Below, piece after piece: positions 42,259 to 48,587 of a stretch of 51,617 bases of DNA. The notes under the pieces are model-generated. The model did not search any database, was not told where the DNA came from, and saw only the letters and a list, made by a program, of their open reading frames with translations. Each line of letters starts with the position of its first letter. Position 1 is the stretch's first letter. The stretch spans positions 1 through 51,617 of the IMG/VR virus record IMGVR_UViG_3300011114_000297. One strand, 5' to 3'. Source of the stretch: a virus. Made by a program: the position numbers and the translations under genes.

Positions 42259-42552
42259 TTAAAGAATGTCGTAGCCAGTGCAGAACTGGAACAACTCAAC
42301 GTCGGACATGGACTCGGTAATGGTCAAGCCCTCATGCTCGTCGTCAATGTCTTGGAACTCGTCGAAGTCGTGACCTCTGTCCAAGAACTCTAAATTCTGA
42401 TTGAAATACGCATCGGCACGCATTGCATCACGACGCATGGTCTCGGTGAGATCTGTCTGCGCATGGTTGTAAACAGTGCGTGGCTTGTGCAAGCGGATGA
42501 TGGGGCGTGTTACCGATTGGGGCAACACAGGGGCAACGAAATACATTCTCAT
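42259..42552 (-). CDS. First gene of the early operon, hypothetical, 97 aa
   Basis: The product starts MRMYFVAPVLPQSVTRPIIR and has an acidic C-terminal half (DRGHDFDEFQDIDDEHEG). It is the first gene after the strong early promoter and a CCCAG hairpin, with AGGAG six bases before ATG, so it should be made very early. A host-takeover role would fit an acidic first product but is only inferred. Confidence 0.68.
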   Translation of the reverse strand: MRMYFVAPVLPQSVTRPIIRLHKPRTVYNHAQTDLTETMRRDAMRADAYFNQNLEFLDRGHDFDEFQDIDDEHEGLTITESMSDVELFQFCTGYDIL

Positions 42553-42587
42553 GACTATCTCCTAAATGGTCAACAACTTGAAATAAC

Positions 42588-42607
42588 AACCCAGCAACTA
42601 CTGGGTC
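42588..42607 (-). repeat. CCCAG hairpin element in the leader of the early operon
   Basis: CCCAG (42590-42594) and CTGGG (42601-42605) with an AACAA/TCACTGATTA context on the plus strand. It is in the untranslated leader between promoter 1 and the start at 42552. Confidence 0.85.
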
Positions 42608-42651
42608 ACTGATTAGAGTCGGTTAAGCTTTTCTTCCCCGACCCAATTCAT

Positions 42652-42680
42652 AGTATAGCACAACTTGACATATAGGTCAA
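42652..42680 (-). promoter_or_regulatory. Early sigma-70-like promoter 1 with palindromic operator
   Basis: On the minus strand the -35 is TTGACC, the spacer is 17 nt and the -10 is TATACT. The palindrome TTGACATATAGGTCAA (42665-42680) covers the -35 box. The transcript should start near 42645 and run into the gene at 42552. The flanking AACTATTTT upstream and GTCGGG leader downstream are also shared with promoter 2. Confidence 0.87.
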
Positions 42681-42711
42681 GTGTTTATATAAAATAGTTA
42701 ATCCAGCGGTT

Positions 42712-43083
42712 TGTTCTACGTGTTCTAGGTTTGTTCTATTTTCCTATGTAAAGTTAGAACAAAAATGGGTATTACTTGAAGCGGGTTTTGTGCTGTTTCT
42801 GTAAGGGGAAGTATTATTATTTTATAAAATAAATAGATAGATATGAAACTTGTTCTAATGTTCTACTGTTTTTAGAGGGGATACGGTTTTATTTCGATTT
42901 TTTCCGATGCGAGTTTGCACTCAGCAGGTAAGTCTTGATCTTGCAAAAATCTTCAAAAATAAGACCCCTATGCTCAAAATCGTAGAACATTAGAACAAAA
43001 AAAAATTCTTCAATGCTGACAAGGGGTTACAAGCGTTTTTCTGTTCTACTCGACCTCATTTGTTCTACTCTTTTTTTAGAACA
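42712..43083. repeat. Array of eleven TGTTCTA/TAGAACA heptamers, candidate origin or control region
   Basis: Exact copies start at 42712, 42721, 42732, 42851, 42859, 43042 and 43061 on the plus strand and at 42755, 42983, 42991 and 43077 on the minus strand. The stretch is A/T-rich with no gene. Chance would give well under one copy. The gap 42553-43344 holds no other open frame that looks real. Confidence 0.85.
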
Positions 43084-43206
43084 TGTATAGTTAGCTCGGA
43101 GAAAACACTGTTTTACATCAGCTAAGTTTCTCAGAAAATAACTTTGTAGGTTTGTGGTGGCATCGCTAAAGTTTATAAGAACTGATGGACAAGGATTCTA
43201 ACTAGC

Positions 43207-43226
43207 GACCCAGCCATTGCTGGCCT
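43207..43226 (-). repeat. CCCAG hairpin element between the iteron array and the small units
   Basis: CCAGC and GCTGG pair at 43210-43223, with CTAGCGA before and CCTCTTAAATAAG after on the plus strand, closely matching the copy at 39915. Confidence 0.8.
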
Positions 43227-43264
43227 CTTAAATAAGTTTCTTGTGCCATGCTACCCGATCGACT

Positions 43265-43299
43265 CGCGCGCGAGGAAATATAACTGGTTTCAAATAGGC
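43265..43299 (-). repeat. GAAATATAACTGG element, copy 1
   Basis: CGCGCGAGGAAATATAACTG with following GTTTCAAA. It stands next to a terminator and is repeated at 44119-44156 and 45091-45122. No clear -10/-35 pair explains it. Confidence 0.85.
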
Positions 43300-43300
43300 A

Positions 43301-43336
43301 AAAAAAATCCCGCATGGCGTGAACCATGCGGGATTT
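43301..43336 (-). terminator. Rho-independent terminator after paralogue 1
   Basis: AAATCCCGCATGG and CCATGCGGGATTT pair around a 6-nt loop and are followed on the minus strand by T-rich sequence. It lies 8 bp after the stop of the gene at 43345. Confidence 0.9.
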
Positions 43337-43344
43337 AATCTAAC

Positions 43345-43950
43345 TTAGGGTTTCCACTTAGCTAGGAAAGCAATGATTGCTTCATTCAACCTTGCTTCAT
43401 CAGCCGTGGCATCGCCTCGCCGTTTAGAGTTTTTGCACTTATCTTTCATTGCTGGGATGACACCCTTTTTAGGGTCAGTCAGCCATTCAGCAAAATCTAG
43501 ATTGGGAGCCCGTGGCGTAGGATTATCTTTCTTAAGGATATCCCTAGCTTTGCCCTTAAGGTCAGACAATGCGCCCTGACAATAGTCATTGATGCTGCTT
43601 CTGATCGGTTGCATCAGTGCATACATTGCTGGCTGAGACAATTTCAGTTTGCCAAACTCTTGCTGGGTGTAGCTGAAAATGTGGTGCATTCCAATTTCAA
43701 CCTTTTCAACCTTTTTATTTTTAACCATGTCAGCCGTGGCTTCGACATAATTCCCGTCGATCACCGCATACAGTTTTGCGGGATGTGTTGCATCCCAGCG
43801 TTGACGATACCCAGTGTAGAGCGCCGCTCTAGCTTCATCAGAGACATTCTCAGGAAAGCCCACAATCCGATCTATTGCAAATCGTGCGTGAGATGTAAGT
43901 GCATCACCAGTACCAGCCTGAGCAAAGCCCAATTCGATTAAGTCTTTCAT
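43345..43950 (-). CDS. Early protein of a tandem paralogue pair, 201 aa
   Basis: The sequence matches the gene at 44205 along its length: IVGFPENVSDEARAALYTGY, IDGNYVEA, SYTQQEFGKL, PAMYALMQP, RAPNLDFAEW and KRRGDATADEARLNEAI all have counterparts. It is about 34 residues shorter at the N terminus. Predicted soluble alpha/beta with a basic C-terminal part. It has its own leader and terminator. Function unknown; an early DNA-binding or host-takeover role is possible. Confidence 0.72.
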   Translation of the reverse strand: MKDLIELGFAQAGTGDALTSHARFAIDRIVGFPENVSDEARAALYTGYRQRWDATHPAKLYAVIDGNYVEATADMVKNKKVEKVEIGMHHIFSYTQQEFGKLKLSQPAMYALMQPIRSSINDYCQGALSDLKGKARDILKKDNPTPRAPNLDFAEWLTDPKKGVIPAMKDKCKNSKRRGDATADEARLNEAIIAFLAKWKP

Positions 43951-43996
43951 TTTGAATCCTATTCAAAGGTTTGTCCCGATCAGCGAATCCGATCAG

Positions 43997-44050
43997 GTAA
44001 AACCATATTAGCTGATGCGGCGGTATAAGTAAAGTTTTGTGGAGGGAAAT
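43997..44050 (-). promoter_or_regulatory. Conserved promoter-like leader module upstream of paralogue 1
   Basis: On the minus strand the module begins TTTCCCTCCACAAAACTTTA. TTTACT, 17 nt and TAATAT make the best -35/-10 pair. It aligns with modules before the genes at 44912 and 45572. Confidence 0.6.
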
Positions 44051-44060
44051 GACTTAAATA

Positions 44061-44084
44061 GCATCCCAGCCAGTACTGGGACGT
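44061..44084 (-). repeat. CCCAG hairpin element between paralogues
   Basis: TCCCAG and CTGGGA form an 18-bp palindromic unit (44064-44081), flanked by AAATAGCA and CGTTAAATAATG. Confidence 0.85.
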
Positions 44085-44118
44085 TAAATAATGTTTTTGC
44101 TCACGCACTCACTCTCCA

Positions 44119-44156
44119 CGCGCGCGAGGAAATATAACTGGTATCAAAGTCAAGGC
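44119..44156 (-). repeat. GAAATATAACTGG element, copy 2
   Basis: CGCGCGAGGAAATATAACTG with following GTATCAAAG; 27 of 28 core bases match copy 1. It lies just after the terminator of paralogue 2. Confidence 0.85.
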
Positions 44157-44157
44157 G

Positions 44158-44192
44158 AAAAAAAAACCCTGCAAGGCTAACCTTGCAGGGTT
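44158..44192 (-). terminator. Rho-independent terminator after paralogue 2
   Basis: AACCCTGCAAGG and CCTTGCAGGGTT pair around a 4-nt loop, followed on the minus strand by nine T residues. It is 12 bp after the stop at 44205. Confidence 0.9.
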
Positions 44193-44204
44193 CGGGTAGA
44201 TCGG

Positions 44205-44912
44205 TTAACCGATCAATACAGCCTTAAATGCGACGATCGCTTTATCAAGCTTTTCGGGGTCAGCGGTCTTGTCACCGCGTTTTTTTGCAGTCTTGCATCG
44301 TACCCGCATAGTCTCTAATACGCCAAGGGTTTCAAGCTTGCCGTTGACTGTTTCTTTACGATCGACCCAGTCGATAAAGTCTAGGTTCGGTGCGCGTTCG
44401 GTTGCACCTGCCTGTTTCTTTATGATTTTGCGTGCCCGACTTTTCAGATTACCTAAACAGCCCGACATAAAGTCGTTAACAGGTTCGCGCCAAGATTTCA
44501 AGACCGCGTACTTTGCAGGGTCTGTAGATCTAAGCTTGCCGTATTCCTGTTGAGAATACGAGTAGACAACGTCTACACCGATAACGACTTTTTCTTTTAC
44601 CTTGTCTTGCATATCTTTATCAAGACTATCAAGTAACAGATAATTGCCGTCTACGATGCCGTAAGTAACAGGCGCGTGCTTGTCGTTATAGCGCATCATG
44701 TAACCCTTGTACAATTTAGCCTTAGAGTCGTCGTCGATCTTTTCGGGAAAACCGTCGATTGAACTAATAGCGTATTTCGCTTGGTTGTCTGAGGCATCCT
44801 CAGTCTTGCCCTGTTGATAACCAAGGTCTATTAACGATAATATCGGGGCATCCAAAGCGATGGACAAGGGGTTGACCGCGTAAGCGATCGGGGTTTTTTT
44901 GGCTGTTGCCAT
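44205..44912 (-). CDS. Early protein of a tandem paralogue pair, 235 aa
   Basis: Homologous along its length to the gene at 43345 (IDGFPEKIDDDSKAKLYKGY; VDGNYLLL; SYSQQEYGKL; RAPNLDFIDW; KKRGDKTADPEKLDKAI). It has an extra basic N terminus, MATAKKTPIAYAVNPLSIAL. The AGGAG site lies seven bases before ATG. It is a single-gene unit with its own leader and terminator. Function unknown. Confidence 0.72.
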   Translation of the reverse strand: MATAKKTPIAYAVNPLSIALDAPILSLIDLGYQQGKTEDASDNQAKYAISSIDGFPEKIDDDSKAKLYKGYMMRYNDKHAPVTYGIVDGNYLLLDSLDKDMQDKVKEKVVIGVDVVYSYSQQEYGKLRSTDPAKYAVLKSWREPVNDFMSGCLGNLKSRARKIIKKQAGATERAPNLDFIDWVDRKETVNGKLETLGVLETMRVRCKTAKKRGDKTADPEKLDKAIVAFKAVLIG

Positions 44913-44966
44913 TGTTCATTCTCCTAAAATTGAACGTTGAAAAATATCGGTGCGGATCTGCAACCG

Positions 44967-45020
44967 ACAAATACAGTTTGACAGATCGGGGTTGAAAAGT
45001 CTAGTTTGAAGCAGGGAAAC
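44967..45020 (-). promoter_or_regulatory. Conserved promoter-like leader module upstream of paralogue 2
   Basis: On the minus strand it reads GTTTCCCTGCTTCAAACTAG followed by ACTTTTCA. The module at 45610-45664 is nearly identical for the first 28 bases. The best -10 is TGTATT, 17 nt after TTTTCA; exact hexamers are uncertain. Confidence 0.6.
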
Positions 45021-45032
45021 CCGCTATTTAGC

Positions 45033-45052
45033 GATCCAGCAACTACAGGGTC
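45033..45052 (-). repeat. CCCAG-type hairpin flanked by 13-bp direct repeats
   Basis: GATCCAG and CAGGGTC form a slightly degenerate copy. It is bracketed by CTATTTAGCGATC at 45024-45036 and 45054-45066, which may be the trace of its insertion. Confidence 0.7.
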
Positions 45053-45090
45053 ACTATTTAGCGATCTTGCCCGCACACGCACGCCACACA

Positions 45091-45122
45091 CGCGCGACGA
45101 AATATAACTGGCATCAATAGGC
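45091..45122 (-). repeat. GAAATATAACTGG element, copy 3
   Basis: CGCGCGACGAAATATAACTG followed by GCATCAATAGG. It lies next to the third stem-loop terminator, as copies 1 and 2 do. Confidence 0.85.
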
Positions 45123-45126
45123 CAAA

Positions 45127-45149
45127 AGAAAGGGAGCCGAAGCTCCCTT
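45127..45149 (-). terminator. Terminator-like stem-loop after the 53-residue gene
   Basis: AAGGGAGC and GCTCCCTT pair around a 4-nt loop, followed on the minus strand by TCTTTT. It is 3 bp after the stop at 45153. The T-tract is shorter than in the other two units. Confidence 0.72.
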
Positions 45150-45152
45150 CCC

Positions 45153-45314
45153 TTACATCGCCTGCATCTGGTGCTTGGTCATGTGGATCGCAACCCACAG
45201 CAAGTACAGCGCTCTTACAGTACCTACGTCGCGCCGCGCTTCATAGAAAGCATAGGCTTTGCCGTAGTGCCTGACGTTGTCCCGTACGTCGAACGGTGAT
45301 ATGAATAAAGACAT
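45153..45314 (-). CDS. Small early protein, 53 aa
   Basis: The product begins MSLFISPFDVRDNVRHYGKA and continues YAFYEARRDVGTVRALYLLW, ending in a His/Met-rich helix. A clear AAAGGA site precedes ATG. It is the second gene of the first unit left of the divergent region. No domain is recognised. Confidence 0.68.
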   Translation of the reverse strand: MSLFISPFDVRDNVRHYGKAYAFYEARRDVGTVRALYLLWVAIHMTKHQMQAM

Positions 45315-45332
45315 ATCGTTTCCTTTCAAAGC

Positions 45333-45348
45333 GGGGGCCGAAGCCCCC
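45333..45348 (-). terminator. G/C-rich stem-loop between two small early genes
   Basis: GGGGGC and GCCCCC pair around a 4-nt loop, in the 39-bp gap between the genes at 45354 and 45314. The T-tract is only three residues, so it may be a partial terminator or processing hairpin. Confidence 0.5.
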
Positions 45349-45353
45349 TCTGG

Positions 45354-45572
45354 TTAGCGGTAGTAACGCACCGCGACACGTTGACCAAATAGGTTGGTCA
45401 CCTTGCTGAACTGCTGCTTGGCTACCTTGTCCTTGCGGCTGTGCAAGTACATCCAAGTCAGTGCCTGCGACTTAGTCCACGACTTGTGCGTGGTAGCCAC
45501 GCGGTCAGTCAACTGGATCACTGTCGTGTACACACCATGTGTACGCAACCAACGGGTGAGAGCTTTAAACAT
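45354..45572 (-). CDS. Small basic early protein, 72 aa
   Basis: The product starts MFKALTRWLRTHGVYTTVIQ and is strongly basic (KSWTKSQALTWMYLHSRKDK, ending RVAVRYYR). It is the first gene of the early side next to the divergent control region, with AAAGGG before ATG. A nucleic-acid-binding or host-takeover role fits the charge but is not proven. Confidence 0.68.
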   Translation of the reverse strand: MFKALTRWLRTHGVYTTVIQLTDRVATTHKSWTKSQALTWMYLHSRKDKVAKQQFSKVTNLFGQRVAVRYYR

Positions 45573-45609
45573 ATATCCCTTTCGTGTCTGCCTCAGACCA
45601 TCTGAAGCA

Positions 45610-45664
45610 TTGAATATAGATTAGCAGATGTGGAGCTGAAAAGTCTAGTTTGGAGCAGGGAAAC
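45610..45664 (-). promoter_or_regulatory. Conserved promoter-like leader module upstream of the 45354-45572 gene
   Basis: On the minus strand it reads GTTTCCCTGCTCCAAACTAG then ACTTTTCA. TAGACT, an 18-nt spacer and TAATCT, or a later TATATT, may form the promoter. It matches the module at 44967-45020. Confidence 0.6.
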
Positions 45665-45688
45665 ACCCCAAAACCCCCGCCCTGCCTG

Positions 45689-45703
45689 CCCCCCACCCCC
45701 CTA
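45689..45703 (+). repeat. C-tract repeat, copy 1
   Basis: Six C, an A, six C, then TA. A near-copy lies at 45927-45940. The minus strand is G-rich in both places. Confidence 0.8.
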
Positions 45704-45820
45704 AATTAAAATGAGCCTCTCCCACGCCCCCATACCCTCTGAACAACACAAATAACCACATATTTTTCAAAAATCCAACCAACTAATATGTCAAGTTAAG
45801 AAATGGCGACTTTCCGCTGC

Positions 45821-45951
45821 GTGTAATTCGCCCCAAGTAATAATTCTTGGCTTTCGTGTAGTCGCCGCCCAGGTATGTGTAATTTGTTGAATTACACAGG
45901 GCCACTCGTCCGAAAAGGTCAGGCTACCCCCACCCCCCTATCGAATTACAC
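45821..45951. promoter_or_regulatory. Symmetric GTGTAATT array upstream of the small terminase gene
   Basis: The octamer occurs at 45821-45828 and 45877-45884 on the plus strand and at 45890-45897 and 45944-45951 on the minus strand. The inner pair forms a 23-bp palindrome (45876-45898); the outer pair extends to the 10-mers GTGTAATTCG and CGAATTACAC. The rest of 45573-46065 holds C-tracts, a partial early operator at 45786-45797, and an A/T-rich stretch at 46019-46032 that could be a late promoter. Confidence 0.75.
45927..45940 (+). repeat. C-tract repeat, copy 2
   Basis: Five C, an A, six C, then TA, matching 45689-45703. It lies just before the last GTGTAATT copy. Confidence 0.8.
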
Positions 45952-46065
45952 ATCCCGTAGCAACTTGGAAAAACGAAATGACCCCCGGGTAGGATTCCTT
46001 ACCTCCTCTTGCACTAAGATATATTTATATGTTACATTTGCCTAACTGCCGGAGATTCCGCTTAC

Positions 46066-46638
46066 ATGTCAGAACAGATCATGCCTTATATAGAGGAAAA
46101 CATCCCTCTGCCCAAGAACGCCTCAGATGCGTTCCCTGACCTGTCCCCGTCTGAAGAACTCACCATGAGAGCCAACGTGGTGAAGCTGATGTCTGACTTA
46201 ACAGGCCATCCCCTTGCCCCCACACAAGAGAACGCCAATCAGGCAAGAGAGATTGCTAAGCAGATGATTTCAGATCCGACGCTCAGACCTGACTTCTCTA
46301 AGTACCCCAACGAGACCCTTGCCATGCTTGCCGGTATGGTAGCTCAGATGAACGTGTCCATCGTTGAAGAGTTGTCTGACTTAAAGATGTATGTGGTCAA
46401 CAAGCTGGTAGCAGAGATTGAAAGTGCCAAGGACGCCAAGACCCGGGTAGCAGCACTATCTAAATTAGGTGAGATTGATGGTGTCGATGCCTTCAAGAAG
46501 CGCAGTGAAGTGACGCATAAGATCATGTCGATTGAGGAAGTTGAAAAGGAACTCTTGGATACCCTGACTAAACTCGAAGACAAAGCGATAGATGTTGAGG
46601 CCCGCGAAGTTGTCCGGGGCGAAGTTAAAAACGGATGA
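46066..46638 (+). CDS. terS: Terminase small subunit (putative), 190 aa
   Basis: A helical protein whose 4-nt overlap with the large terminase gene is its main support. The N terminus is acidic; a helical domain at about 30-110 with SPSEELTMRANVVKLMSDLT could recognise DNA, and the C terminus is coiled coil (EEVEKELLDTLTKLEDKAID). It would select the packaging site and activate the large subunit. It is the first late gene after the divergent control region. The ribosome site GGAG is 11 bases before ATG. Confidence 0.72.
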   Translation: MSEQIMPYIEENIPLPKNASDAFPDLSPSEELTMRANVVKLMSDLTGHPLAPTQENANQAREIAKQMISDPTLRPDFSKYPNETLAMLAGMVAQMNVSIVEELSDLKMYVVNKLVAEIESAKDAKTRVAALSKLGEIDGVDAFKKRSEVTHKIMSIEEVEKELLDTLTKLEDKAIDVEAREVVRGEVKNG

Positions 46639-48161
46639 CTGCACTTCCACAACTCTCTCCAGAACAACTGTTTAAACTACGGCAAGCCCTGCCGACGATG
46701 CCCGAGAAGCAGAAAAGGCGCACTCTTGAGCTACTGAAGACCTACGATGCCCAGATGACACAGACTTTGAGCAAGGAGAGCTTCCTTGACTTCGTCAAAC
46801 ACGTCTATCCGGGGTACAAAGTTGGCCCTCACCACCTGAAATTGGCCCAAATCTTCGAGGATATCGCCAATGGCAAGAAGAAAAGGGTGATTGTAAATAT
46901 TGCACCCCGCCACGGCAAGTCAGAATTGATTTCATACCTTGCTCCAGCATGGTTTTTGGGCAAACATCCTCAGAAAAAGATCATCATGGCCTCCCACACT
47001 GCCGATTTGGCGGTGAATTTCGGTCGTAGAGTGCGAAATTTGGTCGGAATGGAGACCTACAAGGACATTTTTCCGCAAGTTGAGCTGCAAGCTGACTCGA
47101 AATCGGCTTCCAGATGGGGTACAAACTTCCAAGGAGAGTATTTTGCAATCGGTGTGGGTGGCGCTCTTGCTGGTCGAGGTGCTGATCTATTCATTATTGA
47201 CGATCCTCATTCGGAACAAGACGCTAAAACTGGGCGAGCTGATGTTTTTCTTCCTGCTTGGGAGTGGTTCCAGTCTGGCCCTCTTCAGCGTCTTATGCCC
47301 GGTGGCGCGATCATTGTTGTGATGACTCGGTGGTCGAAACTGGACTTGACAGGGATGATTGTCAACCAGATGAACCGCGAAGAGGGTGTCGATCAGTGGG
47401 AAGTGGTTGAGTTTCCGGCAATTAAGCCCGATGGAGAGGCACTTTGGCCTGAGTTCTGGCCCGTTGAGGAGCTTTATGCGAAGAAAGCTGCACTTGATGT
47501 GCGGTATTGGAATGCCCAATACATGCAGAACCCCGTTTCAGAAGAAGGCGCTCTTATTAAGAGGGAGTGGTGGAAGATCTGGGACAAAGAGGAGCCACCC
47601 AACTGCGAATTCACCATCATGAGTCTGGATGCGGCGCAGGAAGCCACAAACCGGTCAGATTACAACGCATTGACGACGTGGGGGGTCTTCTTCAATGAGG
47701 AGACGAACAATTACGCGATCATCCTGCTCAACTCAGTCAAGAAACGGCTGGAGTTCCCAGAGCTGAAAGCCTTGGTGATCGAGGAGTACAAAGAGTGGCA
47801 GCCAGATGCGTTTATGGTGGAAAAGAAGTCCAACGGCGCGGCGCTGTACCAAGAGTTTAGGCGTATGGGTATACCCGTAGGGGAGTTCACCCCGGGCAAG
47901 GGGCAAGACAAGATCGCCCGTGTCAACGCAGTTTCCAGTTTGTTCCAAGGGGGCGTGGTCTACGCGCCGGACAGACGATGGGCGAAGGAGGTCATAGAAG
48001 AATGCAACGACTTCCCTAGCGGAGCGAACGATGACTTGGTAGACTCCACAACACTGGCTCTGTTGAGATTCCGGCAGGGTGGCTTTATTCGTCTGGATAC
48101 TGATGAGCCAGAAGACAATTTCATGAAAAAAATGTTTCGCAAAAAAGCGGCATATTATTAA
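46635..48161 (+). CDS. terL: Terminase large subunit, 508 aa
   Basis: ATPase motifs are Walker A APRHGKSE (90-97) and Walker B LFIIDDPHSE (185-194); the C-terminal nuclease has MSLDAAQEATNRSDYNA near 325 and NDDLVDSTTL near 467. The order and spacing match large terminase subunits that drive DNA into the prohead and cut it. It starts in an ATGA overlap with the small subunit gene. Length is typical. Confidence 0.93.
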   Translation: MTALPQLSPEQLFKLRQALPTMPEKQKRRTLELLKTYDAQMTQTLSKESFLDFVKHVYPGYKVGPHHLKLAQIFEDIANGKKKRVIVNIAPRHGKSELISYLAPAWFLGKHPQKKIIMASHTADLAVNFGRRVRNLVGMETYKDIFPQVELQADSKSASRWGTNFQGEYFAIGVGGALAGRGADLFIIDDPHSEQDAKTGRADVFLPAWEWFQSGPLQRLMPGGAIIVVMTRWSKLDLTGMIVNQMNREEGVDQWEVVEFPAIKPDGEALWPEFWPVEELYAKKAALDVRYWNAQYMQNPVSEEGALIKREWWKIWDKEEPPNCEFTIMSLDAAQEATNRSDYNALTTWGVFFNEETNNYAIILLNSVKKRLEFPELKALVIEEYKEWQPDAFMVEKKSNGAALYQEFRRMGIPVGEFTPGKGQDKIARVNAVSSLFQGGVVYAPDRRWAKEVIEECNDFPSGANDDLVDSTTLALLRFRQGGFIRLDTDEPEDNFMKKMFRKKAAYY

Positions 48162-48170
48162 GGGCACATC

Positions 48171-48587
48171 ATGGCAACCGGACTAAAACAGTACAGTGGA
48201 GATCAAGGGTTAGCCCCCTATGGGTTACGCCACTCTGGTGAAGGGGCCAAAGGGAAAGGTTATTTTGGCGAGCTTCCGGCTAAAGACGGGAATGTTGCGA
48301 CTGAGATATCTTCTGACAATGATGAGGGAGAGTACCCGCTTATTGTCCCGACACTAACAGGAAAAGAACTTAAACATCTTTTGGCAGATAAGAAGCCTAC
48401 AGATAAGATATATGATAAAGCGGAATCATGGGCGCGTACCCGTCGTAAAAGTGGCAAGAGTCCGTTTGCTGATCCTACAGAATTAAGAATGCCGATCCCT
48501 AAGAAAAAGGGCGGTGTAGTATCAGCTTCTTCCCGTGCAGATGGCATAGCCAAACGGGGCAAGACTAGAGGGAGAATGGTCAAGTGA
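48171..48587 (+). CDS. Hypothetical virion-associated protein, 138 aa
   Basis: The core GYFGELPAKDGNVATEISSD and YPLIVPTLTGKEL is a pattern seen in phage virion-associated proteins, sometimes inside larger internal proteins. The C terminus is basic and Gly-rich. It lies between terminase and portal genes. A structural role is likely but unproven. Confidence 0.65.
   Translation: MATGLKQYSGDQGLAPYGLRHSGEGAKGKGYFGELPAKDGNVATEISSDNDEGEYPLIVPTLTGKELKHLLADKKPTDKIYDKAESWARTRRKSGKSPFADPTELRMPIPKKKGGVVSASSRADGIAKRGKTRGRMVK

Noticed and set aside
42553-43344. CRISPR-like array from repeated TGTTCTA
   Set aside because: Units are only 7 bp, irregularly spaced and on both strands, unlike repeats with uniform spacers; no cas1/cas2 genes are present and the Cas4-like nuclease fits a recombination role.
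46019-46036. Late promoter before the small terminase gene
   Set aside because: The A/T-rich sequence is suggestive, but no -35/-10 pair with a good match and a 16-18 nt spacer could be fixed.
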